Positions 51,692-61,248 of a DNA stretch of 64,000 bases are shown piece by piece. A model generated the notes under the pieces. It ran no database searches and was not told the origin of the DNA. It saw only the letters and a program-made list of their open reading frames with translations. A program made the position numbers and the translations under genes. Numbering within the stretch: the first letter of the stretch is position 1; each line of letters starts with the position of its first letter. The DNA is taken from positions 496,001 to 560,000 of the forward strand of contig NZ_JAAOHY010000001.1 in the NCBI RefSeq assembly GCF_011308835.1. Reading direction: 5' to 3'. This DNA is from Paracoccus xiamenensis (lineage in GTDB: Bacteria > Pseudomonadota > Alphaproteobacteria > Rhodobacterales > Rhodobacteraceae).

Positions 51692-54187
51692 ATGACCCGC
51701 CTTTATGCGCTGATCGTTGCGATCTTCATCGCCCTGACGTTGCCTGCACTTGCGCAGGAACAGCAGGCCCCGAACTATGACGCCTGGAACAAGGTCGCCG
51801 ATCAGGCCGAGCAGATCCTGGAAAGCGGCCAGGCGAACGAAGCGCGTTTGCAGTCGATCCGCGAAGAGATCGTCAAATGGCGCGATCAGTTCAAGTCGAT
51901 GGAGGGCGTCAACTCGACCCGGATCGCGACGCTGAAGGACCAGATCGCGGCCCTTGGGCCGGCGCCTGCGGAAGGCGAGACCGAGGCGGACGATCTTGCG
52001 GCTCGTCGTCAGGCACTGAATGACCAACTGACCGAACTACAAGCGCCGGGTCTGCAGGCCGTCGAGGCTTACGGTCGCGCGGATGGGATCATCAGCGAGA
52101 TCGGGCAGGCGATCCGGACACAGCAGACCTATACGCTGATTCAACGGACATCGTCGCCGCTGAACCCGACGAACTGGGCGCCCGCGATGGCCGAGGCCGC
52201 CAGCTTGGCCCGCAATGTCCTTAGCGAGGTCAAGACCCGATGGTTGGATCTTGGCGGGGTGCGCGGTCTTGCCGGGAACGGCCTGCCCTTTGTCGTCGCC
52301 TTTCTGCTGATCGCGCTTTTGCTGCTGACGCGGGGGCGGCGTTGGGTGGATTCGCTGCCCGAAAGATTATCGCACAGGGTCAGCGACAGGTCGCGGGCGG
52401 CGCTGCTTTTCGCGGTGTCGCTGGGGCAGATCGCGATTCCTTTTATCGGCGTGCTGCTGGGTACGGCGGCGCTTTTCTCTATCGGGGTGGCCGGCCCGTG
52501 GACCAAGCCGCTGCTGTTTTCGATACCGGCCGCAAGCCTGTCGTTTTTTTCCTGGGTCTGGCTGGCGCGGCGCCTGTTTCCCGCAGATGGGTCGATTGTC
52601 ACCCCGCCGCTGCCACTGACCGAAAAGAAGCGCGCGCAGGCGCGGTTCCGGGCGGTGATGTTGGCGACCGCCCTGGCTTGTCATCAGCTGTTCGGACGCA
52701 CGGTTCTGCCATTGTCGGGTTTTCACCCCGAGGGCGATATCGATGTCGGGACGGTGCCGGAGCGGCTGACGGACGCCTCGGCCGGGGTCTGGCATCTGGC
52801 GATCATGCTGTTCGGCGCCTTCTACCTGTTCGGCCTGTGCAACATCCTGCGGCGCATGAAGGGGCTTGAAGGCTCGCATACGCCTTACCGTGTATCAATC
52901 ATGTCGCTGCTGGCCCGGGTTGGCAGGCTGGTGGCGATCGGCGCACCCATCGCTGCGGTGCTTGGTTATGTTACTGCGGCCAATGCCGTGATGTGGTCGA
53001 TGGTGCTGACCCTCGCGCTGGTTGGCCTTCTGGTCGTATTGCAGGACTTCATCGGCGATCTGTACGGTTTTGCCGTTGGCGGTGGCGATTCTGCCCGCGA
53101 AGCACTTGTCCCCGGCGTTGTCGGCTTTGTCCTCGTGCTGCTTTCGCTTCCGTTCTTCGCCATGATCTGGGGCGCGCGGGGCGCTGACCTTGCCGAGGCC
53201 TGGGTCAGGATCCAGCGCGGCTTCACATTCGGCGGGATTACCCTGTCGCCGATGGGCATCCTGGGGTTCCTGGTGGTCCTTGGCCTCGGGTACATGCTGA
53301 CCCGTTTTGTCCAGGGGGCGTTCCGGACCTCGATCCTGCCCAAGACGAAGATGGACGCGGGCGGTCAAAGCGCGGTGATCTCTATCATCGGCTATATCGG
53401 GATCGGGCTGGCGGCGATGCTGGCGATCACGGCCTCGGGGATCGACCTGACGTCGCTGGCGGTTGTGGCCGGTGCGCTGTCGGTCGGGATCGGTTTCGGC
53501 CTGCAACAGGTGGTGTCGAACTTTGTCTCCGGCATCATCCTGCTGATCGAGCGTCCCGTGGCTGTCGGCGACTGGATCGAAGTCGGCGGCAAGCAGGGCA
53601 TCGTCAAGAAGATGGCCGTGCGCGCGACCCAGATCCAGACCTTCGACCGCACCGAGGTGATCGTCCCCAACTCTGACCTCATCACCCAGCAGGTGACGAA
53701 CTGGACGCGCGCGAATCTGACCGGGCGGATCATCGTGCAGGTCGGCGTGGCCTATGGCAGCGACACCCGCAAGGTCGAGCGCATCCTGCGCGAAATTGCC
53801 GAGGATCAGCCCACCATCCTGATCGATCCGCCGCCTGCCGTGCTGCTGGTCAATTTCGGGGCCGACAGCCTGGATTTCGAGATTCGCGCAATGCTGTCCG
53901 ACATCAATGGCGGCATGGGGGTGAGTTCGGAAATCCGGCACCAGATCGCCGCGCGCTTTTCCGCCGAGGGGATCGAGATACCGTTCGCGCAACGCGACCT
54001 GTGGCTGCGCAACCCCGAGACGCTGTTTGCCGCACCGTCCAATGCGCCTGAAAAGCTTGAGGAAAAGGGCGATGAAGCCCCCAAGCAGGTCGAGGCCAAG
54101 CCCAAGGACAAGCCGTTGCCCAGCGTCTATTCGACCGGCGAACTGCCCTCGGACACGGATGGTGACGGCGACGGCGATAATACCTGA
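51692..54187 (+). CDS. Large MscS-family mechanosensitive channel (DUF3772 type)
   Basis: An 831-residue protein. A signal peptide (to about residue 21) is followed by a helical periplasmic DUF3772 domain (~30-165), about eleven membrane segments and the MscS pore and beta domain at ~560-760. MscS features are [20 protein letters not shown] (pore helix), [13 protein letters not shown] and the [16 protein letters not shown] strand. The C-terminal ~60 residues are charged, and end in a run rich in D and G. It relieves osmotic stress by opening under membrane tension. The 7-bp gap to cysK suggests co-transcription. Confidence 0.9.
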   Translation: MTRLYALIVAIFIALTLPALAQEQQAPNYDAWNKVADQAEQILESGQANEARLQSIREEIVKWRDQFKSMEGVNSTRIATLKDQIAALGPAPAEGETEADDLAARRQALNDQLTELQAPGLQAVEAYGRADGIISEIGQAIRTQQTYTLIQRTSSPLNPTNWAPAMAEAASLARNVLSEVKTRWLDLGGVRGLAGNGLPFVVAFLLIALLLLTRGRRWVDSLPERLSHRVSDRSRAALLFAVSLGQIAIPFIGVLLGTAALFSIGVAGPWTKPLLFSIPAASLSFFSWVWLARRLFPADGSIVTPPLPLTEKKRAQARFRAVMLATALACHQLFGRTVLPLSGFHPEGDIDVGTVPERLTDASAGVWHLAIMLFGAFYLFGLCNILRRMKGLEGSHTPYRVSIMSLLARVGRLVAIGAPIAAVLGYVTAANAVMWSMVLTLALVGLLVVLQDFIGDLYGFAVGGGDSAREALVPGVVGFVLVLLSLPFFAMIWGARGADLAEAWVRIQRGFTFGGITLSPMGILGFLVVLGLGYMLTRFVQGAFRTSILPKTKMDAGGQSAVISIIGYIGIGLAAMLAITASGIDLTSLAVVAGALSVGIGFGLQQVVSNFVSGIILLIERPVAVGDWIEVGGKQGIVKKMAVRATQIQTFDRTEVIVPNSDLITQQVTNWTRANLTGRIIVQVGVAYGSDTRKVERILREIAEDQPTILIDPPPAVLLVNFGADSLDFEIRAMLSDINGGMGVSSEIRHQIAARFSAEGIEIPFAQRDLWLRNPETLFAAPSNAPEKLEEKGDEAPKQVEAKPKDKPLPSVYSTGELPSDTDGDGDGDNT

Positions 54188-54202
54188 GGCCACGCACGGC
54201 GA

Positions 54203-54231
54203 TTGACTTGGTTGCAATTGCAACTTATTCT
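54203..54231 (+). promoter_or_regulatory. hmgA promoter with palindromic operator
   Basis: TTGACT (54203-54208) and TATTCT (54226-54231) are 17 bp apart. A perfect 14-bp palindrome GTTGCAATTGCAAC (54211-54224) fills the spacer. Repression by a dimeric regulator of the homogentisate pathway is likely. Confidence 0.6.
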
Positions 54232-54258
54232 CTCCCTCGACCTAGAGAGGGGGAGAAG

Positions 54259-55629
54259 ATGACAATCGACGCGCTGCCGCAGGGCATGATCCGCGCCGCG
54301 ACCGTGAACGGCACCGCCGTGCATGAAGGCTATATGCCCGGCTTCGGCAATGACTTCGAAACCGAAGCGCTGCCGGGCGCGCTGCCGCAGGGCCAGAACA
54401 GCCCGCAGAAATGCGCCTATGGTCTGTATGCCGAGCAGCTTTCTGGCACCGCCTTCACCGCCCCCCGCGGCCAGAATGAGCGGACCTGGTGTTATCGCAT
54501 CCGTCCCAGCGTCAAGCATGTCGGCCGTTTCCAGAAGATCGACCTGCCATATTGGAAGTCGGCGCCGAATGTGCTGCCCGATGTCATCAGCCTTGGCCAG
54601 TATCGCTGGGACCCGGTGCCGCATAAGGAAGGCGAGGCGCTGACCTGGCTGACCGGCATGCGCACCATGACCACGGCCGGCGACGTCAACACGCAGGTCG
54701 GCATGGCCGCCCATATCTATCTGGTCACCGAATCGATGAAGGATGAATATTTCTTCAGTGCCGACAGTGAATTGCTTGTGGTTCCTCAGGAAGGGCGTCT
54801 GCGCTTCTGCACCGAGTTGGGTGTGATCGACCTTGAACCGAAAGAGATCGCCATCATCCCGCGCGGCCTCGTCTACCGCGTCGAAGTGCTGGAAGGACCG
54901 GCGCGCGGCTTTGTCTGCGAGAATTACGGCCAGAAATTCGATCTGCCCGGTCGCGGCCCGATCGGGGCGAACTGTCTGGCCAATCCGCGCGATTTCAAAT
55001 GCCCCGTCGCCGCCTTCGAGGACCGCGAGGCGCGGTCGCGCGTGGTCATCAAGTGGTGTGGCCAGTTCCACGAAAGCTTCATCGACCACAGCCCTCTGGA
55101 TGTGGTTGCGTGGCACGGGAACTATTGCGCCTACAAGTATGATTTGCGGACATATTCGCCGGTCGGGGCGATTCTGTTCGATCACCCGGATCCGTCGATC
55201 TTCACGGTTCTGACGGCCCCTTCGGGCCAGGAAGGGACGGCGAATATCGACTTCGTCCTGTTCCGTGAACGCTGGCTGGTGGCCGAGCACAGCTTCCGCC
55301 CGCCTTGGTACCACAAGAACATCATGTCAGAGATGATGGGCAATATTTATGGCATCTACGACGCAAAGCCGCAGGGCTTTGTGCCCGGCGGCACCAGCCT
55401 GCACAACATGATGCTGCCCCATGGCCCCGACCGCGACGCCTTCGAACACGGCTCGACCGAGCCGATGGTGCCTGCCAAGCAGGACAACACCATGCAATTT
55501 ATGTTCGAGACGAGATTCCCGCAGCAACTGACAGAGTTCGCCGCGAACGAAGCACCGCTTCAGGATGACTACGTGGATTGCTGGGACAGCCTGGACAAAA
55601 AATTCGACGGCACGCCGGGCGTCAAATAA
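54259..55629 (+). CDS. hmgA: Homogentisate 1,2-dioxygenase
   Basis: A 456-residue non-haem iron dioxygenase that opens homogentisate to maleylacetoacetate in tyrosine and phenylalanine breakdown. [16 protein letters not shown] lies near the N-terminus. The iron site is at H-x5-E and a later His in the C-terminal half ([21 protein letters not shown]). ATG 54259 follows GGGGGAGAAG; the frame is open to 54208. Its operator is described separately. No other gene of the pathway (maiA, fahA, hpd) is adjacent. Confidence 0.95.
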   Translation: MTIDALPQGMIRAATVNGTAVHEGYMPGFGNDFETEALPGALPQGQNSPQKCAYGLYAEQLSGTAFTAPRGQNERTWCYRIRPSVKHVGRFQKIDLPYWKSAPNVLPDVISLGQYRWDPVPHKEGEALTWLTGMRTMTTAGDVNTQVGMAAHIYLVTESMKDEYFFSADSELLVVPQEGRLRFCTELGVIDLEPKEIAIIPRGLVYRVEVLEGPARGFVCENYGQKFDLPGRGPIGANCLANPRDFKCPVAAFEDREARSRVVIKWCGQFHESFIDHSPLDVVAWHGNYCAYKYDLRTYSPVGAILFDHPDPSIFTVLTAPSGQEGTANIDFVLFRERWLVAEHSFRPPWYHKNIMSEMMGNIYGIYDAKPQGFVPGGTSLHNMMLPHGPDRDAFEHGSTEPMVPAKQDNTMQFMFETRFPQQLTEFAANEAPLQDDYVDCWDSLDKKFDGTPGVK

Positions 55630-55653
55630 GCGTAAATCCACTTGCCGATGACG

Positions 55654-55677
55654 CCGCGCCGGGCTAATCCGGCGCGG
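55654..55677 (+). terminator. hmgA terminator hairpin
   Basis: A perfect 9-bp stem CCGCGCCGG / CCGGCGCGG with a 6-base loop lies 25 bp after the hmgA stop. It precedes tRNA-Val by 10 bp. Confidence 0.65.
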
Positions 55678-55687
55678 TGGCCTTGGC

Positions 55688-55763
<76 letters not shown>

Positions 55764-55857
55764 TGCCGCCTGACAGCATAGTAACCTGGGCTCTGCGCGC
55801 CGGGTGCTGCGAACCGCGCCGCGATTCACTGATGCAGTCGCGTTCAGCGGGTTTGCA

Positions 55858-56247
55858 TCAGTCTTCTTTCGTCGTCTTCCAGATCGCACATAACGAGAAG
55901 ATCAGAAGCCCGGTCGCTGAGATGAGGACAGAAGGCAACGCCAGCCGCCCGTTTGCTGTTATCAGCCAGAATGTGAAGATCAGCGTGGCATAGGCTGCAG
56001 GTATTCCTATCAGCCAAAAGCCCGGCCCGTTCCAGTAACCGGTTCTGCCAAATATCAGCCGGAACATCGTCAAGCCTGCAAGTGGCGCTGCGGCGACAAT
56101 CGTGGCGGGCAGGAATAGCGCGCCATCCATGTCGAAAAGCGAGATAAAGGCAAGTGCAGCGATCCCATAGCTGATAATACAACCGGCGGCGAAGGCGACG
56201 AGGAATTCGGCAAGCAACGCTCCGCTGGGATGTTTACGGTCGGGCAT
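55858..56247 (-). CDS. Small four-helix membrane protein of unknown function
   Basis: A 129-residue protein with about four hydrophobic segments at ~10-35, 45-62, 75-95 and 103-122, and a short charged tail (WKTTKED). The start ATG 56247 gives a compact membrane protein; the frame is open to 56472 but the extra part is arginine- and cysteine-rich and unlikely. No family is recognised. It converges with tRNA-Val and is divergent from ivd with a 224-bp gap. Confidence 0.6.
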   Translation of the reverse strand: MPDRKHPSGALLAEFLVAFAAGCIISYGIAALAFISLFDMDGALFLPATIVAAAPLAGLTMFRLIFGRTGYWNGPGFWLIGIPAAYATLIFTFWLITANGRLALPSVLISATGLLIFSLCAIWKTTKED

Positions 56248-56402
56248 GGCAAAGCTCGCAGTTATTTCGGGCAGGCCATGCTTGCCGAAATCGTTCAGGC
56301 ATTCAATCGCCGTTCCCGTCCATGATTCAGTCTTGTGCTGTTTGGTCCTGATCCTTCGGCAAAGCGTCATTGACGCATTCCGCATCCCGGCGCAGTCTTT
56401 TC

Positions 56403-56455
56403 TTGACGCAGGCGGTGGGTGTGGCGCATATATGCCGTATCTGAACGCTTGTTCA
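56403..56455 (+). promoter_or_regulatory. ivd promoter region with palindrome
   Basis: TTGACG (56403-56408) and CATATA (56427-56432) are 18 bp apart. A perfect palindrome TGAAC-GCTT-GTTCA follows at 56442-56455, near the expected start of transcription. This is the kind of site bound by TetR-type regulators of acyl-CoA catabolism. Confidence 0.5.
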
Positions 56456-56471
56456 AATACGGGGAGGGACA

Positions 56472-57632
56472 ATGTTCACGCAGGCGATGGAATTTGATCT
56501 GGGCGAGGATATCGGCGCGTTGCGCGAGATGGTGCATCGCTTTGCGCAGGAACGCATCAAGCCTCTCGCGGCTGAGACGGACAGCAAGAACGCCTTCCCG
56601 AATGAGCTTTGGCAGGAATTTGGCGAATTGGGCCTGCTCGGGATCACCGTATCCGAGGAATATGGCGGCTCTGGCATGGGCTATCTGGCCCACACCATCG
56701 CGACCGAGGAAATCGCGCGGGCGTCGGCCTCGATCAGCTTGTCCTATGGCGCACATTCGAACCTGTGCGTGAACCAGCTGAAGCTGAACGCCACGGAGGA
56801 GCAGAAGCAGAAATACCTGCCGAAACTGTGCTCGGGCGAACATATCGGCGCTTTGGCCATGTCCGAGGAAGGCGCCGGTTCCGACGTTGTCGGCATGAAG
56901 CTGAAGGCGGAAAAACGCAACGGCTATTATGTGTTGAACGGTGCGAAATACTGGATCACCAACGGGCCGGATGCCGATACGCTGGTTGTCTATGCCAAGA
57001 CCGATCCCGAGGCGGGATCGAAGGGCATCACCGCTTTCATCGTTGAAAAGGGCATGACCGGATTCACCCAAGGCCCGCATTTCGACAAGGTCGGGATGCG
57101 CGGTTCGAACACGGGCGAGCTGATCTTCGACAATTGCGAAGTCCCGTTCGAGAATGTGCTGGGTCAGGAAGGCAAGGGCGTGCGCGTTCTGATGTCGGGC
57201 CTCGATTACGAACGCCTCGTGCTATCGGGGATCGGGACGGGCATCATGGCCGCTTGTCTGGATGAGGTCGTGCCCTACAGCAAGGAACGCAAGCAATTCG
57301 GCAAGCCCATCGGGGATTTCCAGCTTATGCAGGCCAAGATCGCCGATATGTATGTCGCGATGAACACCGCCAAGGCCTATGTCTACGAGGTCGCAAAGGC
57401 CTGCGACGCGGGCAAGGTCACGCGGCAGGATGCGGCGGGTGCGGTGCTTTATGCATCCGAGCAGGCGATGGTTCAGGCCCATCAGGCGGTGCAGGCGCTT
57501 GGCGGCGCGGGCTTCCTGAATGACAGCGTCGTCAGCCGCTTGTTCCGCGATGCCAAGCTGATGGAGATCGGCGCCGGCACCAGCGAGATTCGCCGGATGC
57601 TGATCGGGCGTGAATTGATGGCCGGGGCGTGA
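56472..57632 (+). CDS. ivd: Isovaleryl-CoA dehydrogenase
   Basis: A 386-residue FAD-dependent acyl-CoA dehydrogenase. [19 protein letters not shown] and [17 protein letters not shown] (~133-180) form the flavin site. The base is the glutamate of GLDYERL at ~246, a position that marks isovaleryl-CoA dehydrogenases; most acyl-CoA dehydrogenases have it near the C-terminus. The reaction is isovaleryl-CoA to 3-methylcrotonyl-CoA in leucine degradation. mccB, mccA and HMG-CoA lyase of the same pathway follow 1.5 kb later. Confidence 0.93.
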   Translation: MFTQAMEFDLGEDIGALREMVHRFAQERIKPLAAETDSKNAFPNELWQEFGELGLLGITVSEEYGGSGMGYLAHTIATEEIARASASISLSYGAHSNLCVNQLKLNATEEQKQKYLPKLCSGEHIGALAMSEEGAGSDVVGMKLKAEKRNGYYVLNGAKYWITNGPDADTLVVYAKTDPEAGSKGITAFIVEKGMTGFTQGPHFDKVGMRGSNTGELIFDNCEVPFENVLGQEGKGVRVLMSGLDYERLVLSGIGTGIMAACLDEVVPYSKERKQFGKPIGDFQLMQAKIADMYVAMNTAKAYVYEVAKACDAGKVTRQDAAGAVLYASEQAMVQAHQAVQALGGAGFLNDSVVSRLFRDAKLMEIGAGTSEIRRMLIGRELMAGA

Positions 57633-58120
57633 TGCGCGCGCTTGCCCTTCTTCTTCTGGTTGCGGCACCTGCCGCAGCTCAGGATTTCAGCTATGACCCG
57701 GCGTTGCTGACCAATTGCCTGCAGGCGAATGCCGACAAGCCAGACCGCTGCATCGGCACGGCAGCCAGGGCCTGCATGGAAGGAGAGGGCGGCAGCACGA
57801 CCGTGGGAACTGTTTCCTGTCTTGCGGGCGAAAACGCGCAATGGGACTCGATCCTCAATCAGGCCTATGAGGCGGTGTTGGCGGATGCCGAGCAGGGCGA
57901 TGCCGAGATGAAAAAGCTGGGCAGCGCAGCCGATCCCCAGACCCCCGCGCTGCGAGAGATGCAGCGGGCCTGGATTGCCTTTCGCGACGCGGCCTGCGTC
58001 TATGAGGCCTCTCGCTGGGGCGGCGGCAGCGGCGCAGGCCCTGCTGCAACCGCCTGCGCGATGGAGCTGACGGCCCGGCAAGCGCTGCGGCTGAAGGCTT
58101 ATGCCGATCAGAAGTATTAA
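57632..58120 (+). CDS. LprI-like (DUF1311) secreted protein
   Basis: A 162-residue protein with a signal peptide ending at AAAQ. Six cysteines and the pattern ENAQWDSILNQAYEAVL, then QRAWIAFRDAACVYEA and a late C-x2-E-x2-A..A, match the lysozyme-inhibitor LprI N-terminal family (DUF1311). It would act in the periplasm, possibly against lysozyme. ATG 57632 overlaps the ivd stop (TGATG), so it is co-translated with a leucine-catabolic gene, an odd pairing. A GTG at 57629 is an alternative start. Confidence 0.82.
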   Translation: MRALALLLLVAAPAAAQDFSYDPALLTNCLQANADKPDRCIGTAARACMEGEGGSTTVGTVSCLAGENAQWDSILNQAYEAVLADAEQGDAEMKKLGSAADPQTPALREMQRAWIAFRDAACVYEASRWGGGSGAGPAATACAMELTARQALRLKAYADQKY

Positions 58121-58156
58121 GGCGGAGGTGCAGGTGGACAATGCATCACCTTCGCC
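58121..58156 (+). terminator. Hairpin after the ivd-lprI pair
   Basis: A 10-bp stem GGCGGAGGTG / CACCTTCGCC (one mismatch) with a 16-base loop starts directly after the stop. The bases GTTT follow. Confidence 0.45.
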
Positions 58157-58334
58157 GTTTCAGCCCGGTATCCGGGGATGGCAGGATGCCCGGTCCGATT
58201 GTCCTGTCCGTGGCCGCGATATGAAAAAGACCGGCGAGGGATCGCAGGCGATGCCCGTTTCGGCCAGCCGTCAGGTCTGCGCCGGGGGGCTGGCCGGCCG
58301 CCTTGGCGCCCGGCCTTTGGTCAGGTCGAACCGC

Positions 58335-58958
58335 TTAGAACCTGCGGATATAGGAAACCCCAATAACGGTCGGGTCGACATCGACCTCGCCAATATCGAC
58401 GCCGTTCAGTTCGACATCGGAATTGATGTCGATCCAGCGCAGGTCGGCGCGGATGGCCGAATTGTCGTTGATCCAGTAGTCGGCGCCCAGATGCGCAGCC
58501 AGACCCCAGCTGTTCTTCACGCGCAGCTCATTGCCGTCCAGCGGTCCCTTGGCGTCGGCATCCCAGAAACCGGCGAAGTTCACGCCGACGCCGATGAAAG
58601 GCTTCAGCTGCGGCGTGGCGTCAAAGTGGTATTGCAACGAGATGACCGGCGGCAGCTGCTTGACGGTGCCGATCTCGGCCCCGTTGGATTCGATGGAATG
58701 CTTGAAGGGCAGCGCGGCAAGCACCTCGATCCCGAGATTGTCGCGGATGAAATATTCGAAGGTGAGGGTGGGGCGGGTGCTGTCGTCGATATCGGTCGGC
58801 ACCGTGCCGCCGGCAAGGTCGCCGTTATCCGATTTGGGGTTCACGTTGGCAATCCCGAAGCCCAGCGTCCAGTCGCCTTGCGACTGCGCCAGCGCGGGCG
58901 AAGCAAAGCCCAGCCCCGAAGCGATCATCGCGCAGGCAATCAGCAGATGGCGTGTCAT
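58335..58958 (-). CDS. ompW: OmpW-family outer-membrane protein
   Basis: A 207-residue protein with a signal peptide ending in ALAQS. It has the OmpW pattern: WTLGFGIANVNPKSDNG after the signal, LTFEYFIRDNLGIEVLAALPF, the PPVISLQYHF strand, PFIGVGVNFAGF, and a terminal phenylalanine (IRRF). It forms an eight-strand barrel for small hydrophobic compounds. AAAGGAT precedes ATG 58958. It lies between the ivd pair and mccB on the opposite strand, so it interrupts the leucine operon. Confidence 0.9.
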   Translation of the reverse strand: MTRHLLIACAMIASGLGFASPALAQSQGDWTLGFGIANVNPKSDNGDLAGGTVPTDIDDSTRPTLTFEYFIRDNLGIEVLAALPFKHSIESNGAEIGTVKQLPPVISLQYHFDATPQLKPFIGVGVNFAGFWDADAKGPLDGNELRVKNSWGLAAHLGADYWINDNSAIRADLRWIDINSDVELNGVDIGEVDVDPTVIGVSYIRRF

Positions 58959-59185
58959 AGCTATCCTTTCTTCGTTACATTTGCACAGCACTCACGCGTT
59001 TCGGGGGTGATGGGCATTGATCTGCATCAACCGGGGCAGGGGTTGCGGCCTTCTGCGTCAACATGGCGCAGCCTTGCGCGGGCCGGGGCGGCGACGGGCC
59101 CGGCTGCCAGTGCTGCGCCTATCCAATCTCGCTGCGTTGCTGATGCGCAGGGTCTGCTGCCTCGCCAAGTTGAAAGGGACAAGGA

Positions 59186-60790
59186 ATGAAACTGAAATCT
59201 GCTGCCATCCCGTCCTCTGACGCTTTCCGCGCCAATCGCGCGGCGCATCTGGATCTGCTGGCCACCGCACAGGCGGCTGCCGATGCCGTGCTGGCGGGAG
59301 GCGGTGAAAGGGCGATGGAACGCCACACCTCGCGCGGGAAGATGCCGCCGCGCGAAAGGGTGGCAAACCTGCTGGATCCGGGCAGCCCGTTTCTGGAAAT
59401 CGGGGCAACCGCGGCGCATGGCATGTATGATGGCGCGGCACCCGGCGCGGGCGTGATCGCCGGTGTGGGTCGCGTTCACGGGCTGGACGTGATGGTCGTG
59501 GCCAATGATGCGACGGTCAAGGGCGGCACCTATTACCCGATGACGGTGAAGAAGCACCTGCGGGCACAGGAAATCGCCGAACAGTGCAATCTGCCCTGCA
59601 TCTATCTGGTGGATTCGGGCGGCGCGAACCTTCCCAATCAGGACGAGGTTTTCCCCGACCGCGAACATTTCGGGCGCATCTTCTATAATCAGGCCAATAT
59701 GTCGGCCAAGGGCATTCCGCAGATTGCGGTGGTCATGGGTTCCTCGACCGCGGGCGGGGCTTATGTGCCGGCCATGTCGGATGTGTCCATCATCGTGCGC
59801 AATCAGGGCACGATCTTCCTTGCCGGTCCGCCTTTGGTGCGCGCCGCGACGGGCGAGGTCGTCAGCGCCGAAGACCTCGGCGGTGGCGATGTACATACCC
59901 GGCTTTCGGGCGTGGCAGATTATCTGGCCGAGGATGACGCCCATGCGCTGGCGCTGGCGCGCCGCGCGGTCCAGCAGTTGAACCGCCGGGTGCCGCAATC
60001 GGTGGTCTGGCAATCGCCCGAAGCACCCGCCTATGACCCCGAGGACATCCTCGGCGTCGTCCCCGGCGATCTGAAGACACCTTACGATATCCGCGAGGTC
60101 ATCGCCCGCGTGGTCGATGGCAGCCGCTTCGACGAATTCAAGGCGCGTTACGGTGAAACTCTGGTCACCGGTTTCGCCCATATCGAGGGCTGCCCGGTCG
60201 GCATCGTCGCCAATAACGGCGTGCTGTTCAGCGAATCCGCCATCAAGGGCGCGCATTTCATCGAGCTGTGCAGCCAGCGCAACATCCCGCTGATCTTCCT
60301 GCAGAATATCACCGGATTCATGGTCGGGCGGAAATACGAAAACGAAGGCATTGCGCGCCACGGCGCCAAGATGGTGACGGCGGTCGCAACGACCAACGTG
60401 CCGAAAATCACCATGCTGGTCGGCGGCAGCTTCGGCGCCGGGAATTACGGCATGGCCGGCCGCGCCTATTCGCCGCGATTCCTGTGGACATGGCCCAACA
60501 GCCGCATCAGCGTCATGGGCGGCGAACAGGCTGCAGGCGTTCTGGCAACCGTTCGGCGCGACGGGATCGAGCGCAAGGGCGGCACCTGGTCGGCCGAAGA
60601 AGAAACCGAATTCAAGCGCCCCACAATCGAGATGTTCGACCGCCAGTCGCATCCCCTCTACGCCTCGGCGCGGCTGTGGGATGACGGGATCGTCGACCCG
60701 CGCAAGACCCGCGAGGTCCTGTCGCTTTCCCTGCGTGCCAGCCTGAACGCGCCGATCGAACCCACGCGCTTCGGCGTCTTCCGGATGTGA
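59186..60790 (+). CDS. mccB: 3-Methylcrotonyl-CoA carboxylase beta subunit
   Basis: A 534-residue carboxyltransferase subunit. [21 protein letters not shown] lies near the N-terminus, [20 protein letters not shown] around residue 145 and [15 protein letters not shown] follows. [20 protein letters not shown] and [20 protein letters not shown] are the C-terminal CoA/biotin-binding features of this subclass, distinct from propionyl-CoA carboxylase. It moves CO2 from biotin to 3-methylcrotonyl-CoA. It is 1 bp from the ASCH gene and upstream of mccA, as is usual for leucine operons. Confidence 0.93.
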   Translation: MKLKSAAIPSSDAFRANRAAHLDLLATAQAAADAVLAGGGERAMERHTSRGKMPPRERVANLLDPGSPFLEIGATAAHGMYDGAAPGAGVIAGVGRVHGLDVMVVANDATVKGGTYYPMTVKKHLRAQEIAEQCNLPCIYLVDSGGANLPNQDEVFPDREHFGRIFYNQANMSAKGIPQIAVVMGSSTAGGAYVPAMSDVSIIVRNQGTIFLAGPPLVRAATGEVVSAEDLGGGDVHTRLSGVADYLAEDDAHALALARRAVQQLNRRVPQSVVWQSPEAPAYDPEDILGVVPGDLKTPYDIREVIARVVDGSRFDEFKARYGETLVTGFAHIEGCPVGIVANNGVLFSESAIKGAHFIELCSQRNIPLIFLQNITGFMVGRKYENEGIARHGAKMVTAVATTNVPKITMLVGGSFGAGNYGMAGRAYSPRFLWTWPNSRISVMGGEQAAGVLATVRRDGIERKGGTWSAEEETEFKRPTIEMFDRQSHPLYASARLWDDGIVDPRKTREVLSLSLRASLNAPIEPTRFGVFRM

Positions 60791-60791
60791 C

Positions 60792-61166
60792 ATGACGCCG
60801 GTCAGCTTCACCTTCGGCGACAGCCGCGAATTGTCCGATCGCCTGACGGCGCTCGTCCGCGCGGGCGTCAAGACGGCCAGCTGCGGCGCGCTGCGCGATT
60901 TCGACGCGGGCGAAGCGATGCCGGTCTTGGGCCGGCGCGACACCGTCCTGGACTGGGACGGCAATCCCGTGCTGCTGATCGAAACCACCGAGGTCTCCAT
61001 CCACCGCTTCCGCGACGTCCCCGAGGACTTCGCGCTCGCCGAAGGCGAAGGCAGCTTCGAGGAATGGACGCGCGGCCATACCGGCTACTTCGCCCGCAAC
61101 GGCGGCTTCGACCCCGATATGGAACTCGTCTGCGAACGCTTCCGGCTGGTCGAGGTGCTGTCGTGA
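60792..61166 (+). CDS. ASCH-domain protein
   Basis: A 124-residue protein. The pattern ALVRAGVKTASCGALRDF, then VLDWDGNPVLLIETTEV and FRDVPEDFALAEGEG-FEEW, matches small ASCH proteins (PUA-like fold), thought to bind RNA or modified nucleosides. It sits between mccB (1-bp gap) and mccA, which is not needed for carboxylase assembly. Its role there is unknown. Confidence 0.8.
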   Translation: MTPVSFTFGDSRELSDRLTALVRAGVKTASCGALRDFDAGEAMPVLGRRDTVLDWDGNPVLLIETTEVSIHRFRDVPEDFALAEGEGSFEEWTRGHTGYFARNGGFDPDMELVCERFRLVEVLS

Positions 61167-61170
61167 GATT

Positions 61171-61220
61171 TCATTCTGGCCCAAATATCCCGCCGGGGTC
61201 CGGGGGCGCGCAGCCCCCGG
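61171..61220 (+). repeat. REP-like palindromic element between ASCH gene and mccA
   Basis: The sequence TCATTCTGGCCCAAATATCC leads into a perfect 8-bp stem CCGGGGGC-gcgca-GCCCCCGG (61200-61220). This combination recurs between genes in Rhodobacteraceae genomes, by my recollection. It could act as an attenuator or processing site in the operon. There is no second copy in this window. Confidence 0.5.
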
Positions 61221-61248
61221 TCGGCCCCGCCAGCAGCAAGGAGCCGAC

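Noticed and set aside
59027..61000. 657-residue open frame antisense to mccB
   Set aside because: The plus-strand product is a clear carboxyltransferase. The minus frame has shadow-type composition.
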